From contig OY759268.1 in NCBI GenBank assembly GCA_963662155.1, positions 4,913,701 to 4,977,700 of the forward strand: a DNA stretch of 64,000 bases. The letters are read 5' to 3'. Below, piece by piece: positions 23,501 to 38,500 of the stretch. A program made the position numbers and the translations under genes. Below the pieces are notes generated by a model. It worked only from the letters and a program-made list of their open reading frames with translations, searched no databases and was not told the origin of the DNA. The DNA comes from Lamellibrachia columna (taxonomy: Eukaryota > Annelida > Polychaeta > Sabellida > Siboglinidae). How positions within the stretch are numbered: the stretch's first letter is position 1; every line of letters starts with the position of its first letter.

Positions 23501-26500
23501 CTTATGGTTCAGACCAGACTCTGTTAGTGTCTGTGTTAGCAATGTTATCTTATGATTCAGACCAGACTCTGTTAGTGTCTGTGTTAGCAATGTTATCTTA
23601 TGGTTCAGACCAGACTCTGTTAGTGTCTGTGTTAGCAATGTTATCTTATGGTTCAGACCAGACTCTGTTAGTGTCTGTGTTAGCAATGTTATCTTATGAT
23701 TCAGACCAGACTTTGTTAGTGTCTGTGTTAGCAATGTTATCTTAAGATTCAGACCAGACTCTGTTAGTGTCTGTGTTAGCAATGTTATCTTATGGTTCAG
23801 ACCAGACTCTGTTAGTGTCTGTGTTAGCAATGTTATCTTCACAGACATTATATTGTGTTGTGCAATCGTCTATTGAATGTCCCATGATTGACATTTCACT
23901 GCTGAATTAAATATCTTACCAAAACAACGAATATGGACTGCGTGTTGATACAACCTTCATTCCGATTTGGACTTTATATCAAACTTTGATGTACTTTGTC
24001 CAAGGGTGAGTTACTGAATTCTTACTTGATGGGGTGAGTCTATTTGCAAATTTCGACCCTACCAGAATACAGGCTCAGATGGAGGAAGCCATTTTTGTTC
24101 AGACATTGCAAAATATCCTTGAATGGATAGATGATCCGGTTTCTTGGTTATTAATATTAAAGATAATTACCTCTCAAGAAACTTGGTGTTTGATCTGAAT
24201 ATTTCGACCACATCCCGCAATCTTCTTCAGCAGACTGAATCTTGTGTCACATGACCAATGTCATGTGACACAAGCTGGAGTAGGACTAGTGGGAGCTCCT
24301 GGCCTACGTCACGGTTCACCATAAGTTTCTCTCTGTGGATGTTAATCGCCTCCTTTATTTTCCTCCTGTGCCAGTTCTCCTCATGGTCTAGAATTTTAAC
24401 GTCCTTCATAGAACACTGAAGGCCACAAATTGAACACAGGCCATCAGTCTATCTAGGAATAATTAGTGATGTAATTAATGAAGTCAGTAACGTGTTTGCT
24501 TGTGGGTGTCCATTCATAAATGTGACGATCCATTAATATCTTATTAATCATCTGGTCGTGACAGCACGTGTTTTCTCGTAGGTTTCCAATATTTGACAAT
24601 TGTCATATGTTCAGTATTATGCATTGGTGTCCCAGAATGATTGGTTATACTTAGTTGAAAGGCCAGACTCGACCATTGTTCTTTCCTAGATTAAAATATT
24701 TACTAATTCTAAAATACTGACTAAAAATAATCACCCATCGAACAAGTCAATCCCTCACTAAACCATTTGATCACCAATATTTGCTGTATAATGGAGATGT
24801 GAAATACCTGTTTCACTGATATGTGGTGCATTCATTTTTAATACAAATCTGATCACAATTATACTACACTCTAGATGCAGTACATTAAATAAAGCTTTTG
24901 GGACTTGTTCCAGATAAACTATAATAAACGATTCAAATTTTAATCAAAACTACATTAAATGCTGTACGGTCCAGTGTAGCACAGTTGCAGTGTAGTCACT
25001 GAGATGGCAATGACAACATTAACTTATAGGTGACATTTCGACCAGATGTAGTCACTGAGATGGCAATGACAGCATTCACTTACAGCTGACATTTAGACCA
25101 GATGTAGTCACTGAGATGGCAATGACAGCATTCACTTACAGCTGACATTTCGACCAGATGTAGTCACTGAGATGGCAATGACAGCATTCACTTACAGCTG
25201 ACATTTCGACCAGATGTAGTCACTGAGATGGCAATGACAGCATTCGCTTACAGCTGACATTTCGACCAGATGTAGTCACTGAGATGGCAATGACAGCATT
25301 CACTTACAGCTGACATTTCGACAAGATGTAGTCACTGAGATGGCAATGACAGCATTCACTTACAGCTGACATTTCGATCAGATGTAGTCACTGAGATGGC
25401 AATGACAGCATTCACTTACAGCTGACATTTCGACCAGATGTAGTCACTGAGATGGCAATGACAGCATTCACTTACAGCTGACATTTCGACCAGATGTAGT
25501 CACTGAGATGGCAATGACAGCATTCACTTACAGCTGACATTTCGACCAGATGTAGTCACTGAGATGGCAATGACAGCATTCACTTACAGCTGACATTTCG
25601 ATCAGATGTAGTCACTGAGATGGCAATGACAGCATTCACTTACAGCTGACATTTCGACCAGATGTAGTCACTGAGATGGCAATGACAGCATTCACTTACA
25701 GCTGACATTTCGACCAGATGTAGTCACTGAGATGGCAATGACAGCATTCACTTATAGCTGACATTTCGACCAGATGAGACAGCAAACTAAATAAATCAGT
25801 ACTTTATTGACATGTTGCCACAAACTGAACACAGGCCATCAGTCTTCTATGAAGGATGTTACAATTCTAGACCATGAGGAGAACTGGCACAGGAGGAAAA
25901 TAAAGGAGGCGATTAACATCCACAGAGAGAAACCCACGTTGAACCGTGACGTTGGCCAGGAGCTCCCACCAGTCCTGCTCCAGCTTGTGTCACATGACCA
26001 ATGTCATGTGACACATCCGTAACTTCAGTTTGCTGAAGAAGACCGTGGGATGTCGTTGAAATATTCAGATCAAACACCAAGTTTCTTGAGAGGTAATTAT
26101 GTTTAATAATGCAAAATATGTTTGTATATTGCAATAGAGATTAGAGTGTACATCGATTTTTTCAAGGCAATCTGCGACCCCAAATCAAGACAGTACATTT
26201 CGGGGATGGGACTATAGATTTTTCATGTTTACAACATTTTTCATACACTGGTTAGTGCTAATGTGACCATAGAATTTAAGTGAGGGCCTGTACACGAACT
26301 TTAAAAAAATCGCTGCAGTGTATATTGCAATACACGTCCTGTGTAAATTTGGCCACATGAATATAGCAGACACTCACTCTTGTAGATGCGAGCAGAGACG
26401 TAGCCGGCCGGCGTCCCCAGACACACGTACAGGATGAGGGCCGTAGTCATGAAAGAGCCGCGGTTGGCAGGCGACAGGAAGCCCAGGCACGCAAACACTG

Positions 26501-29500
26501 CAATAACACAACAAGTCTACATTATAAAGTAGCTTGTAACTTTGTATGTCTGTTCCCTCATATGTCCGTTAGTTTATCATGTGTGTAACTCTGTATGTCT
26601 GTTCCCTCATATGTCCGTTAGTTTCGCATGTGTGTAACTCTGTATGTCTGTTCCCTCATATGTCCGTTAGTTTCGCATGTGTGTAACTCTGTATGTCTGT
26701 TCCCTCATATGTCCGTTAGTTTCGCATGTGTGTAACTCTATATGTCTGTTCCCTCATATGTCCGTTAGTTTCGCATGTATGTAACTCTGTATGTCTGTTC
26801 CCTCATATGTCCGTTAGTTTCACATGTGTGTAACTCTGTATGTCTGTTCCCTCATATGTCCATTAGTTTCACATGTGTGTAACTCTGTATGTCTGTTCCC
26901 TCATATGTCCGTTAGTTTCGCATGTGTGTAACTCTGTATGTCTGTTCCCTCATATGTCCGTTAGTTTCGCATGTGTGTAACTCTGTATGTCTGTTCCCTC
27001 ATATGTCCGTTAGTTTCGCATGTGTGTAACTCTGTATGTCTGTTCCCTCATATGTCCGTTAGTTTCGCATGTAACTCTATATGTCTGTTCCCTCATATGT
27101 CCATTAGTTTATCATGTGTGTAACTCTGTATGTCTGTTCCCTCATATGTCCGTTAGTTTCGCACGTAACTCTATATGTCTGTTCCCTCATATGTCCGTTA
27201 GTTTCACATGTGTGTAACTCTGTATGTCTGTTCCCTCATATGTCCATTAGTTTCACATGTGTGTAACTCTGTATGTCTGTTCCCTCATATGTCCGTTAGT
27301 TTCACATGTGTGTAACTCTGTATGTCTGTTCCCTCATATGTCCATTAGTTTCACATGTGTGTAACTCTGTATGTCTGTTCCCTCATATGTCCGTTAGTTT
27401 CGCATGTGTGTAACTCTGTATGTCTGTTCCCTCATATGTCCGTTAGTTTCGCATGTGTGTAACTCTGTATGTCTGTTCCCTCATATGTCCGTTAGTTTCG
27501 CATGTGTGTAACTCTGTATGTCTGTTCCCTCATATGTCCGTTAGTTTCGCATGTAACTCTATATGTCTGTTCCCTCATATGTCCGTTAGTTTATCATGTG
27601 TGTAACTCTGTATGTCTGTTCCCTCATATGTCCGTTAGTTTCGCACGTAACTCTATATGTCTGTTCCCTCATATGTCCGTTAGTTTCGCATGTGTGTAAC
27701 TCTGTATGTCTGTTCCCTCATATGTCCGTTAGTTTCGCATGTGTGTAACTCTGTATGTCTGTTCCCTCATATCTCCACAAAAATTCTCCCAGGGAGATAT
27801 TATAAAAGAAACAAACATAGACGTTTGATGTAGATGATGTAACTCTGAGCAATAGGCGTTCATAGCTACGTACAATTATTGTTAGTAACGCTATAAATGT
27901 TTTCTACAATTTTTCACAAGTTACATAATCTACGTCAAACATCCACATAAGTTCCTTTGTATGGTAGTAACACTTTGTGACACCTGCAGTTGTACATGAT
28001 TTTGGGGGGCAAGAAGTTGTCACTGCCAGTGACATTGCCCTACCAAAACTTGACTGGATTGCTGGAGTCAAAAACTCTTGCATTGGCTGCAACACCAGAC
28101 CACTCAACTAGTTTACTGTTACAAGGTACCTATTTACATCATGTACTACACTGTCAGAACCCACTCATTTATATGGCAATGAATCTTCCATAATTATTGC
28201 ATTTAAATTACATTATAATGAGAGGTTTCTGAGAACCCAAATAAAATAAACTTCTTAATAAAAATTACACAAGTTCTTAAGAAACCACAAAATTTGTTGG
28301 TGATCAGAATCTAACATACACGTACGTCGACATTTCAGTAACTTTCATATTCTCTGGTTTTGAACTCATAAAATTTCACTGAGTGTGATAACAATGATGA
28401 CAGTGGTGACATGGCACTGGACCCACCAAGTGTGATGACAATAATGACAGTGGTGACATGACATTGGACCCAACAATTGTATTGACAGTGGTGTCATGGC
28501 ACTGGACCCACCAAGTGTGATGACAGTAATGACAGTGGTGACATGACATTGGACCCACCAAGTGTAATGACAGTGGTGACATGGCACTGGACCCACCAAG
28601 TGTGATGACAATAATGACAGTGGTGACATGACATTGGACCCAACAATTGTATTGACAGTGGTGACATGGCACTGGACCCACCAAGTGTGATGACAGTAAT
28701 GACAGTGGTGACATGACATTGGACCCACCAAGTGTAATGACAGTGGTGACATGGCACTGGACCCACCATGTTTGATGACAGTAATGACAGTGGTGACATG
28801 ACATTGGACCCACCAAGTGTAATGACAGTGATGACATGGCACTGGACCCACCATGTTTGATGACAGTAATAACAGTGGTGACATGACACTGGACCCACCA
28901 AGTGTGATGACAGTAATGACAGTGGTGACATGACATTGGACCCACCAAGTGTAATGACAGTGGTGACATGGCACTGGACCCACCATGTGTAATGACAGTG
29001 CTGACATGGTACTGTACCAACCAAGTGCGATGACAGTAGTGACAGTAGTGACATGGTGCTGGACACACCAAGTGTGATGACAGCAATGACAGTGGTGACA
29101 TGGCGCTGGACCCTCCGAGCGTTATGATAGTAATGACAGTGGTGACATGGCGCTGGACCCAACAAGTGTGATGACAGCAATGACAGTGGTGTCATGGCAC
29201 TGGACCCACCGAGTGTGATGACAGTAATGACAGTGGTGACATGGTGCTGGACCCACCGAGTGTGATGAGAGTCATAAAGAACATCTGCAGCCCATTGCCA
29301 ACGAAGACAGACAGGAGCATGCCCTTGCACGGAGGGCGGAAGACATCCCCATGCACCAGCTTCCACACAAAGTCCTTCTGAGCATCCTCCTGCGGGGAAC
29401 ACAAGCATCAGTGTTTGGTTTTTTCAGGGACAGACCACAATTTGTGCAGACATTTCCTTTAATCATTCATAGTAAATTATACATAAATTAACTGACGTGA

Positions 29501-32500
29501 GAATTTTGATAAAACGACATATTCTTCAGAAAAACACCCAAACCTGTCCAACTATTTCAACCCAGCCCAGCGACTGAGTGTGAAATGTCAGTGTTGTCTA
29601 ATAGCCACTGTGGTGAAACACGAGTGGTCAGTGAGGTGATATGTGAGTGGTCAGTGTGGTGATATATGAGTGGTCATTGTGGTGATACACAAGTGGTCAG
29701 TGTAGTGATATGGGAGTGGTCAGTGTAGTGATATGTGAGTGGTCAGTGTGGTGATACATCAGTGGCCATTGTGGTGATACACAAGTGGTCAGTGAGGTGA
29801 TACACGAGTGGTCAGTGTGATGATATGTGAGTGGTCAGTGTGGTGATACATGAGTGGTCATTGTGGTTTTACACAAGTGGTCACTGAGGTGATACGCGAG
29901 TGGTCAGTGTGGTGATATGTGAGTGGTCAGTGGGGTGATACGTGAGTGGTCAGTGTAGTGATATGGGAGTGGTCAGTTTGTTGATACATGAGTGGTCAGT
30001 GAGGTGATATGTGAGTGGACAGTGTGGTGATATGTGAGTGGACAGTGTGGTGATACATGAGTGGTCATTGTGGTGATACGCAAGTGGTCAGTGAGGTGAT
30101 ATGTGAGTGGTCAGTGTGGTGATATGTGAGTGGTCAGTGTGGTGATATAATAGAAAACACACATAACATTGTGAAGAATTGTACATAATAACTATGAATA
30201 TAATTCATAATTAATATTACTGTTCACAATGTTATGCGTTTTTTTTCGAAAAGCTGACTCCACAAAGATGGTTGTAGCAATCATAGAATACACAGTTAGC
30301 ACTGTGAACAAGGTAATAGTGGGGTGAATTTCAACAAATAAGTGCTACAGATCTTTCCTGGGGTCATGGATGAACCCCAGGAAGTTTGGTGCCTGTTACT
30401 GCAAAGCATCCAGAAGTAGCATAACAGACATACTCTAGCTTGATTATAATGACACAGCCAGAGACTCACAGCATTGTCAATTTGATTGTAGCGAGCAATG
30501 TCCTTATGGAGGGTACGCAGCATGATCCTAGCCACCATTGCAGACAGGAAGAGCACGATCACCAGGGAGTTGAAGATACTGCAAAACATCAGCAAAATAT
30601 CACTCAACTGGCATTTCATGCATTTATGTGGACAGGACAATGTCTTAGCTTTATTTTAAGGCCAATGTCACTACTTTAACGCCATTAGGATCAGAGTACT
30701 GTCTAAATACGGGTTAAGATGTAACAGTAATTTTTTTCAATTGTTTCTATTAATCTGCAGTAACTCTAACTAGTTCAATTTATCTAACTAGGTAAATTTT
30801 ACAACAGGTGTGCCAAATTTCATTAAAATCAATGAAGATTACAGTCACCAAAACAACATCAACAATTATTACAACCATCAAAACAACATAAATAGTGAAC
30901 ACAACCACCAAAAGACCATCAACAATGAACACTGAATCAGTAAAACAACATCACCAATGAACACTGAATCAGTAAAACAACATCAACAATGAACACTGAA
31001 TCAGTAAAACAACATCAACAAGGAACACTGAATCAGTTAAACAACATCAACAATGAACACTGAATCAGTAAAACAACATCAACAATGAACACTGAATCAG
31101 TAAAACAACATCAACAATGAACACTGAATCAGTAAAACAACATCAACAAGGAACACTGAATCAGTAAAACAACATCAACAAGGAACACTGAATCAGTAAA
31201 ACAACATCAACAATGAACATTGAATCAGTAAAACAACATCAACAAGGAACACTGAATCAGTAAAACAACATCAACAAGGAACACTGAATCAGTAAAACAA
31301 CATCAACAAGGAACACTGAATCAGTAAAACAACATCAACAAGGAACACTGAATCAGTAAAACAACATCAACAAGGAACACTGAATCAGTAAAACAACATC
31401 AACAAGGAACACTGAATCAGTAAAACAACATCAACAAGGAACACTGAATCAGTAAAACAATACCAATAATGAACATTGAATCAATAAAACAACATCAACA
31501 AGGAACACTGAATCAGTAAAACAACATCAACAAGGAACACTGAATCAGTAAAACAACATCAACAAGGAACACTGAATCAGTAAAACAACATCAACAAGGA
31601 ACACTGAATCAGTAAAACAACATCAACAAGGAACACTGAATCAGTAAAACAACATCAACAGGGAACACTGAATCAGTAAAACAACATCAACAAGGAACAC
31701 TGAATCAGTAAAACAACATCAACAAGGAACACTGAATCAGTAAAACAACATCAACAAGGAACACTGAATCAGTAAAACAACATCAACAAGGAACACTGAA
31801 TCAGTAAAACAATACCAATAATGAACATTGAATCAGTAAAACAGATCAACAAGGAACACTGAATCAGTAAAACAACATCAACAAGGAACACTGAATCAGT
31901 AAAACAACATCAACAAGGAACACTGAATCAGTAAAACAACATCAACAAGGAACACTGAATCAGTAAAACAACATCAACAAGGAACACTGAATCAGTAAAA
32001 CAACATCAACAAGGAACACTGAATCAGTAAAACAACATCAACAAGGAACACTGAATCAGTAAAACAATACCAATAATGAACATTGAATCAGCAAAACAAG
32101 ATCAACAATGAATACAGAATCAGTTAAACTACATCAACACAAAATGCTGAGCCACATAAAACAAGGTCCATGGGACTGAGTAAAACAACATCAACACTGA
32201 GTAATGTAACTTTAGGTAAATTTTACAACATGTGTGCCATTTTCAACATATGTGCCAAATTTAACTAAAATCAACAAAGATTATAGTCACCAAAACAACA
32301 CCAACAATTATCACAGCCATTAAAACAACACCAACAATTATCACAGCCATTAAAACAACACCAACAATTATCACAGCCATTAAAACAACACCAACAATTA
32401 TCACAGCCATTAAAACAACATCAACAATGAACACAACCACCAAAAGACCATCAACAATGAACATTGAATCAGTAAAACAACATCAACACCCACTGCTGAG

Positions 32501-35500
32501 CCACTTAAAACAAGGTTCATGGGACTGAGAGATACAAATATAACTGCATTTGTGGATCAAATCATTCTAGGTAGTATTCTATTCTATTGTTACGGGTCAT
32601 GTCTCTCACCTGAACCACTGGATGTTGGTCTGTTTGAAAGAGTCAAGGATGGAGTCCCAGCGAGACGCCCACTTCACGTTGTCGTTCCTCTGTTTAGACA
32701 ACAGTCTCCAGTCAACCACAGGCCATCAAGTGGCTGGGGCAGCCATTCTATATTTGCTTTGAATTGAGTAGTTTCAGTGGTTTTAAGATAAACTAATAAT
32801 TTTACACAGTTTGTTCCTGAAATACTAAGTAATATCGCAGATGAATAAAATGAAATTTTGACTGGACACGCATAATGTGACATACAAAAGATGTTTGATG
32901 TAATTGTACACATGAAATGAATGATATGCTGACACTAGGATACTGGTGTTTTAGAAGCCATGACAAATTCACTGGATTTCTGTAATTATTGTTCAGTTTT
33001 TGGTTGTACACACACTAGGATCCTTATTTTTTATTGAAGAACAGAAAGATGTTCATTTACCACTAAACGTATTAACAGTTAAATCAGCCATAGCCGAACA
33101 ACTCATGATTCACCAAAGTAAATTGAGATCAACTTAGTATGGTGGTCAAGTATTACCGAATCCCAACAGCTCCTTTCATGGTTCTTTATGTTGTAATTCT
33201 ACGATCTTCTCTGGCGTTTAACAAAATTGTTCTTTGGGTGTTATTTTTAACAATGCATGCAACAATATGTGGTACCAATATTTTAACAAGATTTAACAAG
33301 ATTGCCATCCCAAACAAAAAGTTCCAGATGGCAAGTGGACAAGGAAGCCATTGGCCTATCGAGAGTCCTACAATTTTATCATCTATGTGTAGCCCGCTCT
33401 TATCATATATCTGTCAATTCTATTTTTAAACATATTCACACTACTAGCATTAACACAATCATTTGGCAGTTTGTTCCATTCATTTATCATCCTCTGTGAG
33501 AAAGAGTACTTTCTCATGTCCAACCTACACTGCTCCTTAACTAATGCTGCTTTGTGTCCTCTGGTTCTACTGCCTTCTTTAAGTTTGAAGAACATATTCC
33601 TATCAACATCCTCATAACCGTTCACTATTTTAAACACTTCTATTTGGTCTCCTCTTAGTCTCCTGGTCTCCAGTGTTGTCAAACCACATTGTAATAAGCA
33701 GCTTTCATAACTAAGGTCTCTCAATCCTGGAATCATTTTAGTTGCTCTTCGTTGTATTCTTTCTAGCTTGTCTATGTCCTTCTTACGATACGGCCTCCAT
33801 GCTTGTATACAATATTCCAAATGTGGTCTAACTATTGCTTTGCACAGGGGTACAACTAGCTGTTTCTCCTTATACATGATAGTTCTCCTAATCAGCCCTA
33901 GAATTTGATTTCCTTTCGAAGCAGCAATCCCACATTGCTCTGAAACTCTCATGTCAGCACTAAATGTTACTCCTAAGTCCTTTTCATGTGTGATTCTACC
34001 TAGTACAGCATATCCCATTTTATATTCTTCGTCCATGTTTCCATGTCCTTATACTTCCCAAAATTGAATAACATTTGCAATTTTTTTGACCATTTATCTA
34101 GATCATCCTGTAAACTTTGTTTATCTGTATCATTAGTAACCTTTCTGAATACTTTTGTGTCATCTGCAAATTTCAGTATTTTGCTAGATATGTCATCTTC
34201 CAAATCATTTATATATATTAAAACAGTATAGGGCCTAATACTGATCCCTGTGGTACCCCATTCAGAACAGGTTTCCAGTTTGAAATCTCACCATCTACTA
34301 TTACTCTCTGCCTTCTGTGTGTAAGCCACTTTTCTATCCAGTTTATTACATAATTACCTATACCATGGGCTTTTAGTTTAAGCAACAATCTTTGATGTGG
34401 CACTTTATCGAAAGCTTTCTGAAAATTTAAATATACAACATCCACTGGTGACCCGTCATCTACCCACTTTGTAATTTCTTCCAAAAAACATAAGAGATTG
34501 GTTAGACATGACCTTGCTTTTAGGAACCCATGTTGAGATGTATTTATTAATTTATGTTTTACAAGGAATTCCACCATGTGGTCTCTAATTAATGTTTCGA
34601 GTAATTCCCAATAACTGATGTTAAACTCACAGGTCTGTAATTTTCTGGTTTGTTCCTTGATCCTTTCTTAAATAGCGGTGTAATGTTTGCTTCTTTCCAT
34701 TCTGAAGGAATTATTCCTTCTTCTAGTGACTAGTTAAACACTTTTGCTAGTGGTGTACAAATTTGCTCAACAATTTCCTTAAGCAGTTTTGGTGGTATCC
34801 TATCAACTCCGGGTGATTTATTTATCTTTCATTGTCTTAATTTCCTTTGCTATCATTTTAGGAGTTACAAATAACTGCCCCAAATGTTCTGATTTATTGC
34901 CCTCAAATTTAGTAAATGGAACTGGAAGTGAGCTGATATCTTCTGTGGTAAAAACTGAGCTGAAATACTCATTCAGGACCACTGCCATTTGAAACCCATC
35001 TGAAATTATGTTTTCACTATTGTTTTCCAGTGGTCCGACCTTATCTCGACCTTTCTGTTTACTCCTTACATAAGCATAGAAACTCTTGCTGTAATTTTTT
35101 ATATTACCTGCCAATTTTTTTTCAAAGGTTCTTTTAGATTTTCTAATTTCAGTTGTAGCTAGGTTAAGTGCCTCTTTGTAGTTTGTGTAGTCTTCTACAT
35201 TTCCAGTGTGTTTGTGAGCATCTGTTTGTGAGCAATTTTTCTAATAGCCTCTTTTGACAGGTGTTTCTTCCTGGACCTTTTCCCTTGTTTTCTTAATGGA
35301 ACAATTTTCTCAATGAAGTCCAATTACTTTATGATGCAATATCAAAATATGTGGCAATTCAGTGATCTTTCAAACAAAAACATCAGCAGCAGTCAGAAAA
35401 ATGAAGTCCAATTACTTCATGATGCAAAATCAAAATATGTGGCAAGCCCAGTATACACGGTCAACATATCTCAGTGACTCAATGTCATTTGTGGTACGGC

Positions 35501-38500
35501 AGATAACTGAATATCCTTCAAGAAACTATCTCTATACCTGCAATAAGAAGAAATGAATGATACAAAACATAAAAGAAATGAATGATACAAAACATAAAAG
35601 AAATGAATGGTACAAAACATAAAAGAAATGAATGATACAAAACATAAAAGAAATGAATGATACAAAACATAAAAGAAATGAATGATACAAAACATAAAAG
35701 AAATGAATGATACAAAACATAAAAGAAATGAATGGTACAAAACATAAAAGCTGACAAACTGGAATTTGGCTGAATTGAGGTCAAACATCTCTGAGAAACG
35801 AGGACATAAATAACTCTGGTGGGATGACTATATTTGTGTTTAAATGCACACAACGTACAGTGACTGTGACAATGCATGCAAGTGAGTCACAGTTCCTGAG
35901 TCTTACCTCAAACTTGACTGAGTATGTGTAATTAATGATGAAGTTGTTCCTCACAACCGCTGGGATTCCCATTGGCTCCAGAACATTGCACCCGTCCTTC
36001 TTCGAGTGCTTGATGCTGTCAGTAGCAATGACAACAACAATTAGTTGTTGCATGTAGCAATGATGACAACAATTAGTTGTTGTGTGTAGCAATCATCAAT
36101 GACAACAACAATTAGATGAGGTGGGGGAAAATGTCAATGTTTCAAACCCCAGGGCCTCCCACCTTAAATTGGTGAAGATTCCGTGATTTCTCACTTTTCT
36201 TCTTCTTCTTCCATTTGAGCTCATAACTCTACGTTAGCCACATTTGAGCTCATAACTCTACGTTAGCCACATTTGAGCTCATAACTCTACGTTAGCCACA
36301 TTTGAGCTCATAACTCTAGGTTAGCTACATTTGAGCTCATAACTCTAGGTTAGCCACATATAAATGTGGCTAGAGTATTTTTGAGCCATGATCATTAATG
36401 CATGGGAGCGGGTGACGTAGAGCTGGTACGGGTCTGTGTTGGTCAGAATATGTCGCGTCTGCGTAGTTTAGTAACACATTAGTGCATGGACTATATGAGA
36501 TCTAATAATAAGGACTATATAATTGTTCTATGTTGGGATGGTGAGATGGCACTGTCTAAACCTTTCTACTGATGGTTGGCTGACTAATTCTTGTGTGCTC
36601 TTGTTCTCGTGATGGCGCTGGGGAAGAATGAGAATTTGTAGGAGTCGACGCGGGTGAAAGTCTGGTAGAAGAGATAAGTGCTGCCTCTGGTACATGCTGG
36701 TGCGACGGCGAGTGACTTCGTTGTAACATCAACCAGTTTATGGTTGCTGCGGTACAGCATCATCAACTTGGCATCAGCTCGTCTTCTCTCTAGTGACTTC
36801 CATTCCAAACTCTCAAGCATGTTCCCTACACTGCTGCGTCGCCGGTAGTCGTTCAGTACGAAGCAGGCTGCTTGTCTCTGTACATTCTCTACTGCTTTTG
36901 TGTACTTTTTGGTGGATGGGTCCCATACCGTCGACGCATACACCACAATAGGCCTTACAAAGGTCTGGTAACACTGCGACTTGATGGCTTGTGGGCAGCT
37001 GCTGATGTTGCGCTGTAAGAAAGCCCTAGTGTTGTTGGCCTTCTTTGTTATGTTGGTGATATGATCATCCCATGTTAATTTCCTGTCAATGGTTACTCCG
37101 AGGTATTTGGCACCAGTGACCTCCTTCAGAGCGTTCCCGTGGATCGAGTAGCAGCTGACTACTTTCTTCTTCCTTTTGTTGGTGATTCTGATAATTTCGC
37201 ACTTGTTTGGGTTGAACTTCACCAACCAGTCTGCCTCCCATTTCTGCAACCTGTCGATGTCATCTTGTAATTTATAACGTTTAAAAGCATACTAAAATTA
37301 TTATATAAAAACAGGCGGATCTATTTTAATAAATAAATAATAATGACAATAATACTTATATAAAATCTGAATAGCTACAAGAACTCGATAACACTGGTTT
37401 GTGCAGGATAAGACAGAGCTTTAGACAAATCAACTTATTTGTCTGACTGGCGTTACGATCTAGAGCAACTCAAGATCATAAAGTTCAGCGTCGGTTAAAA
37501 AGCCTGGTTAGTACGAAAGATATGCGGCAGGGATATATAGCATGGATAGACAGTGTGTATGTATATGTCACGCTAGGTGTTGATACCAGAGCAAGTGCGT
37601 CTAACAAGCTAGGTTCAGTTACAACATATGGTAGCCTTGTTGGCCGTAATGTCTTTGTTTACACAGATCGTCCTAGACCCAAAGGGCGAGAAATACAAAT
37701 TTAATCTGGCTGGTCTAAGTGCAGATTTTACTTAGCTGCATTCAGGTTTTTCCCATCTAAGTCTTTATGTTGTACTTTTTCAGTGAACAATAAGTTTTCG
37801 CCATAATTTCATCAATCACAGGACACTCTCCAAACAAACCATAGGACACTCTCCAAACAAACCATAGGACACTCTCCAAACAAACCATAGGACACTCTCC
37901 AAACAAACCATAGGACACTCTCCAAACAAATCATGTGGAGTACATGGTGAATCCGCTTAATGAGGCATTACAACTCCTTGAACAAATTTGCACCCATGAT
38001 GGTGACGCATTTAAACTACAAAGTGGCAGAGAATACAGAGAAGACTTTCCTCAGGTATTATGCACTATCTTTGAGTTTGAAGAAGGAATAAAGGGGTTAT
38101 CACTCATCTATGAGGGGTGCAGTAGCATGTCACCAGACTGTGTCTATACAAGGGGAAGTAAGAGATCCCACACATGGTACATGTGTAGCCTGGATGCTCT
38201 TAAAAACAGGAGTCACGGCGGAAGTGTCCACGAGGTGGCTCAGTCAATTCTGTCAACTACTTTCCATGATAACACGATTTAATAAAAATAAACATATGAT
38301 ATTCATATTTTCTAGCGGGTCAAACTTATTGTTTTATTAAGATAAATAAAACAGGTCAATGAAATTATATTGCAGCAATATCCAGTTCACAAGCTAAACT
38401 GACTAACATATCCTGACAACATACATTATATATGTGTATATGTGAGGCATAACATTCCCTACATGTTTATTACTCATCTGGTCACATGTCAGTTAAGGTC

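Noticed and set aside
22687..23848. Long frames of 352 and 380 residues on both strands
   Set aside because: They come from a 48-bp repeat, whose length is a multiple of three; both strands are open for the same reason, and there is no start context, domain or splice structure.
26012..26060. Hammerhead ribozyme in the Penelope-like fragment
   Set aside because: CTGAAGA and GAAA flank a possible stem in both copies, and such ribozymes are known in Penelope-like elements, but I could not form a proper third stem or find the cleavage-site strand.
37935..38282. A 115-residue protein gene
   Set aside because: Composition is protein-like, but there is no recognised family, no splice or promoter context and it lies antisense in an intron; kept only as an unassigned frame.
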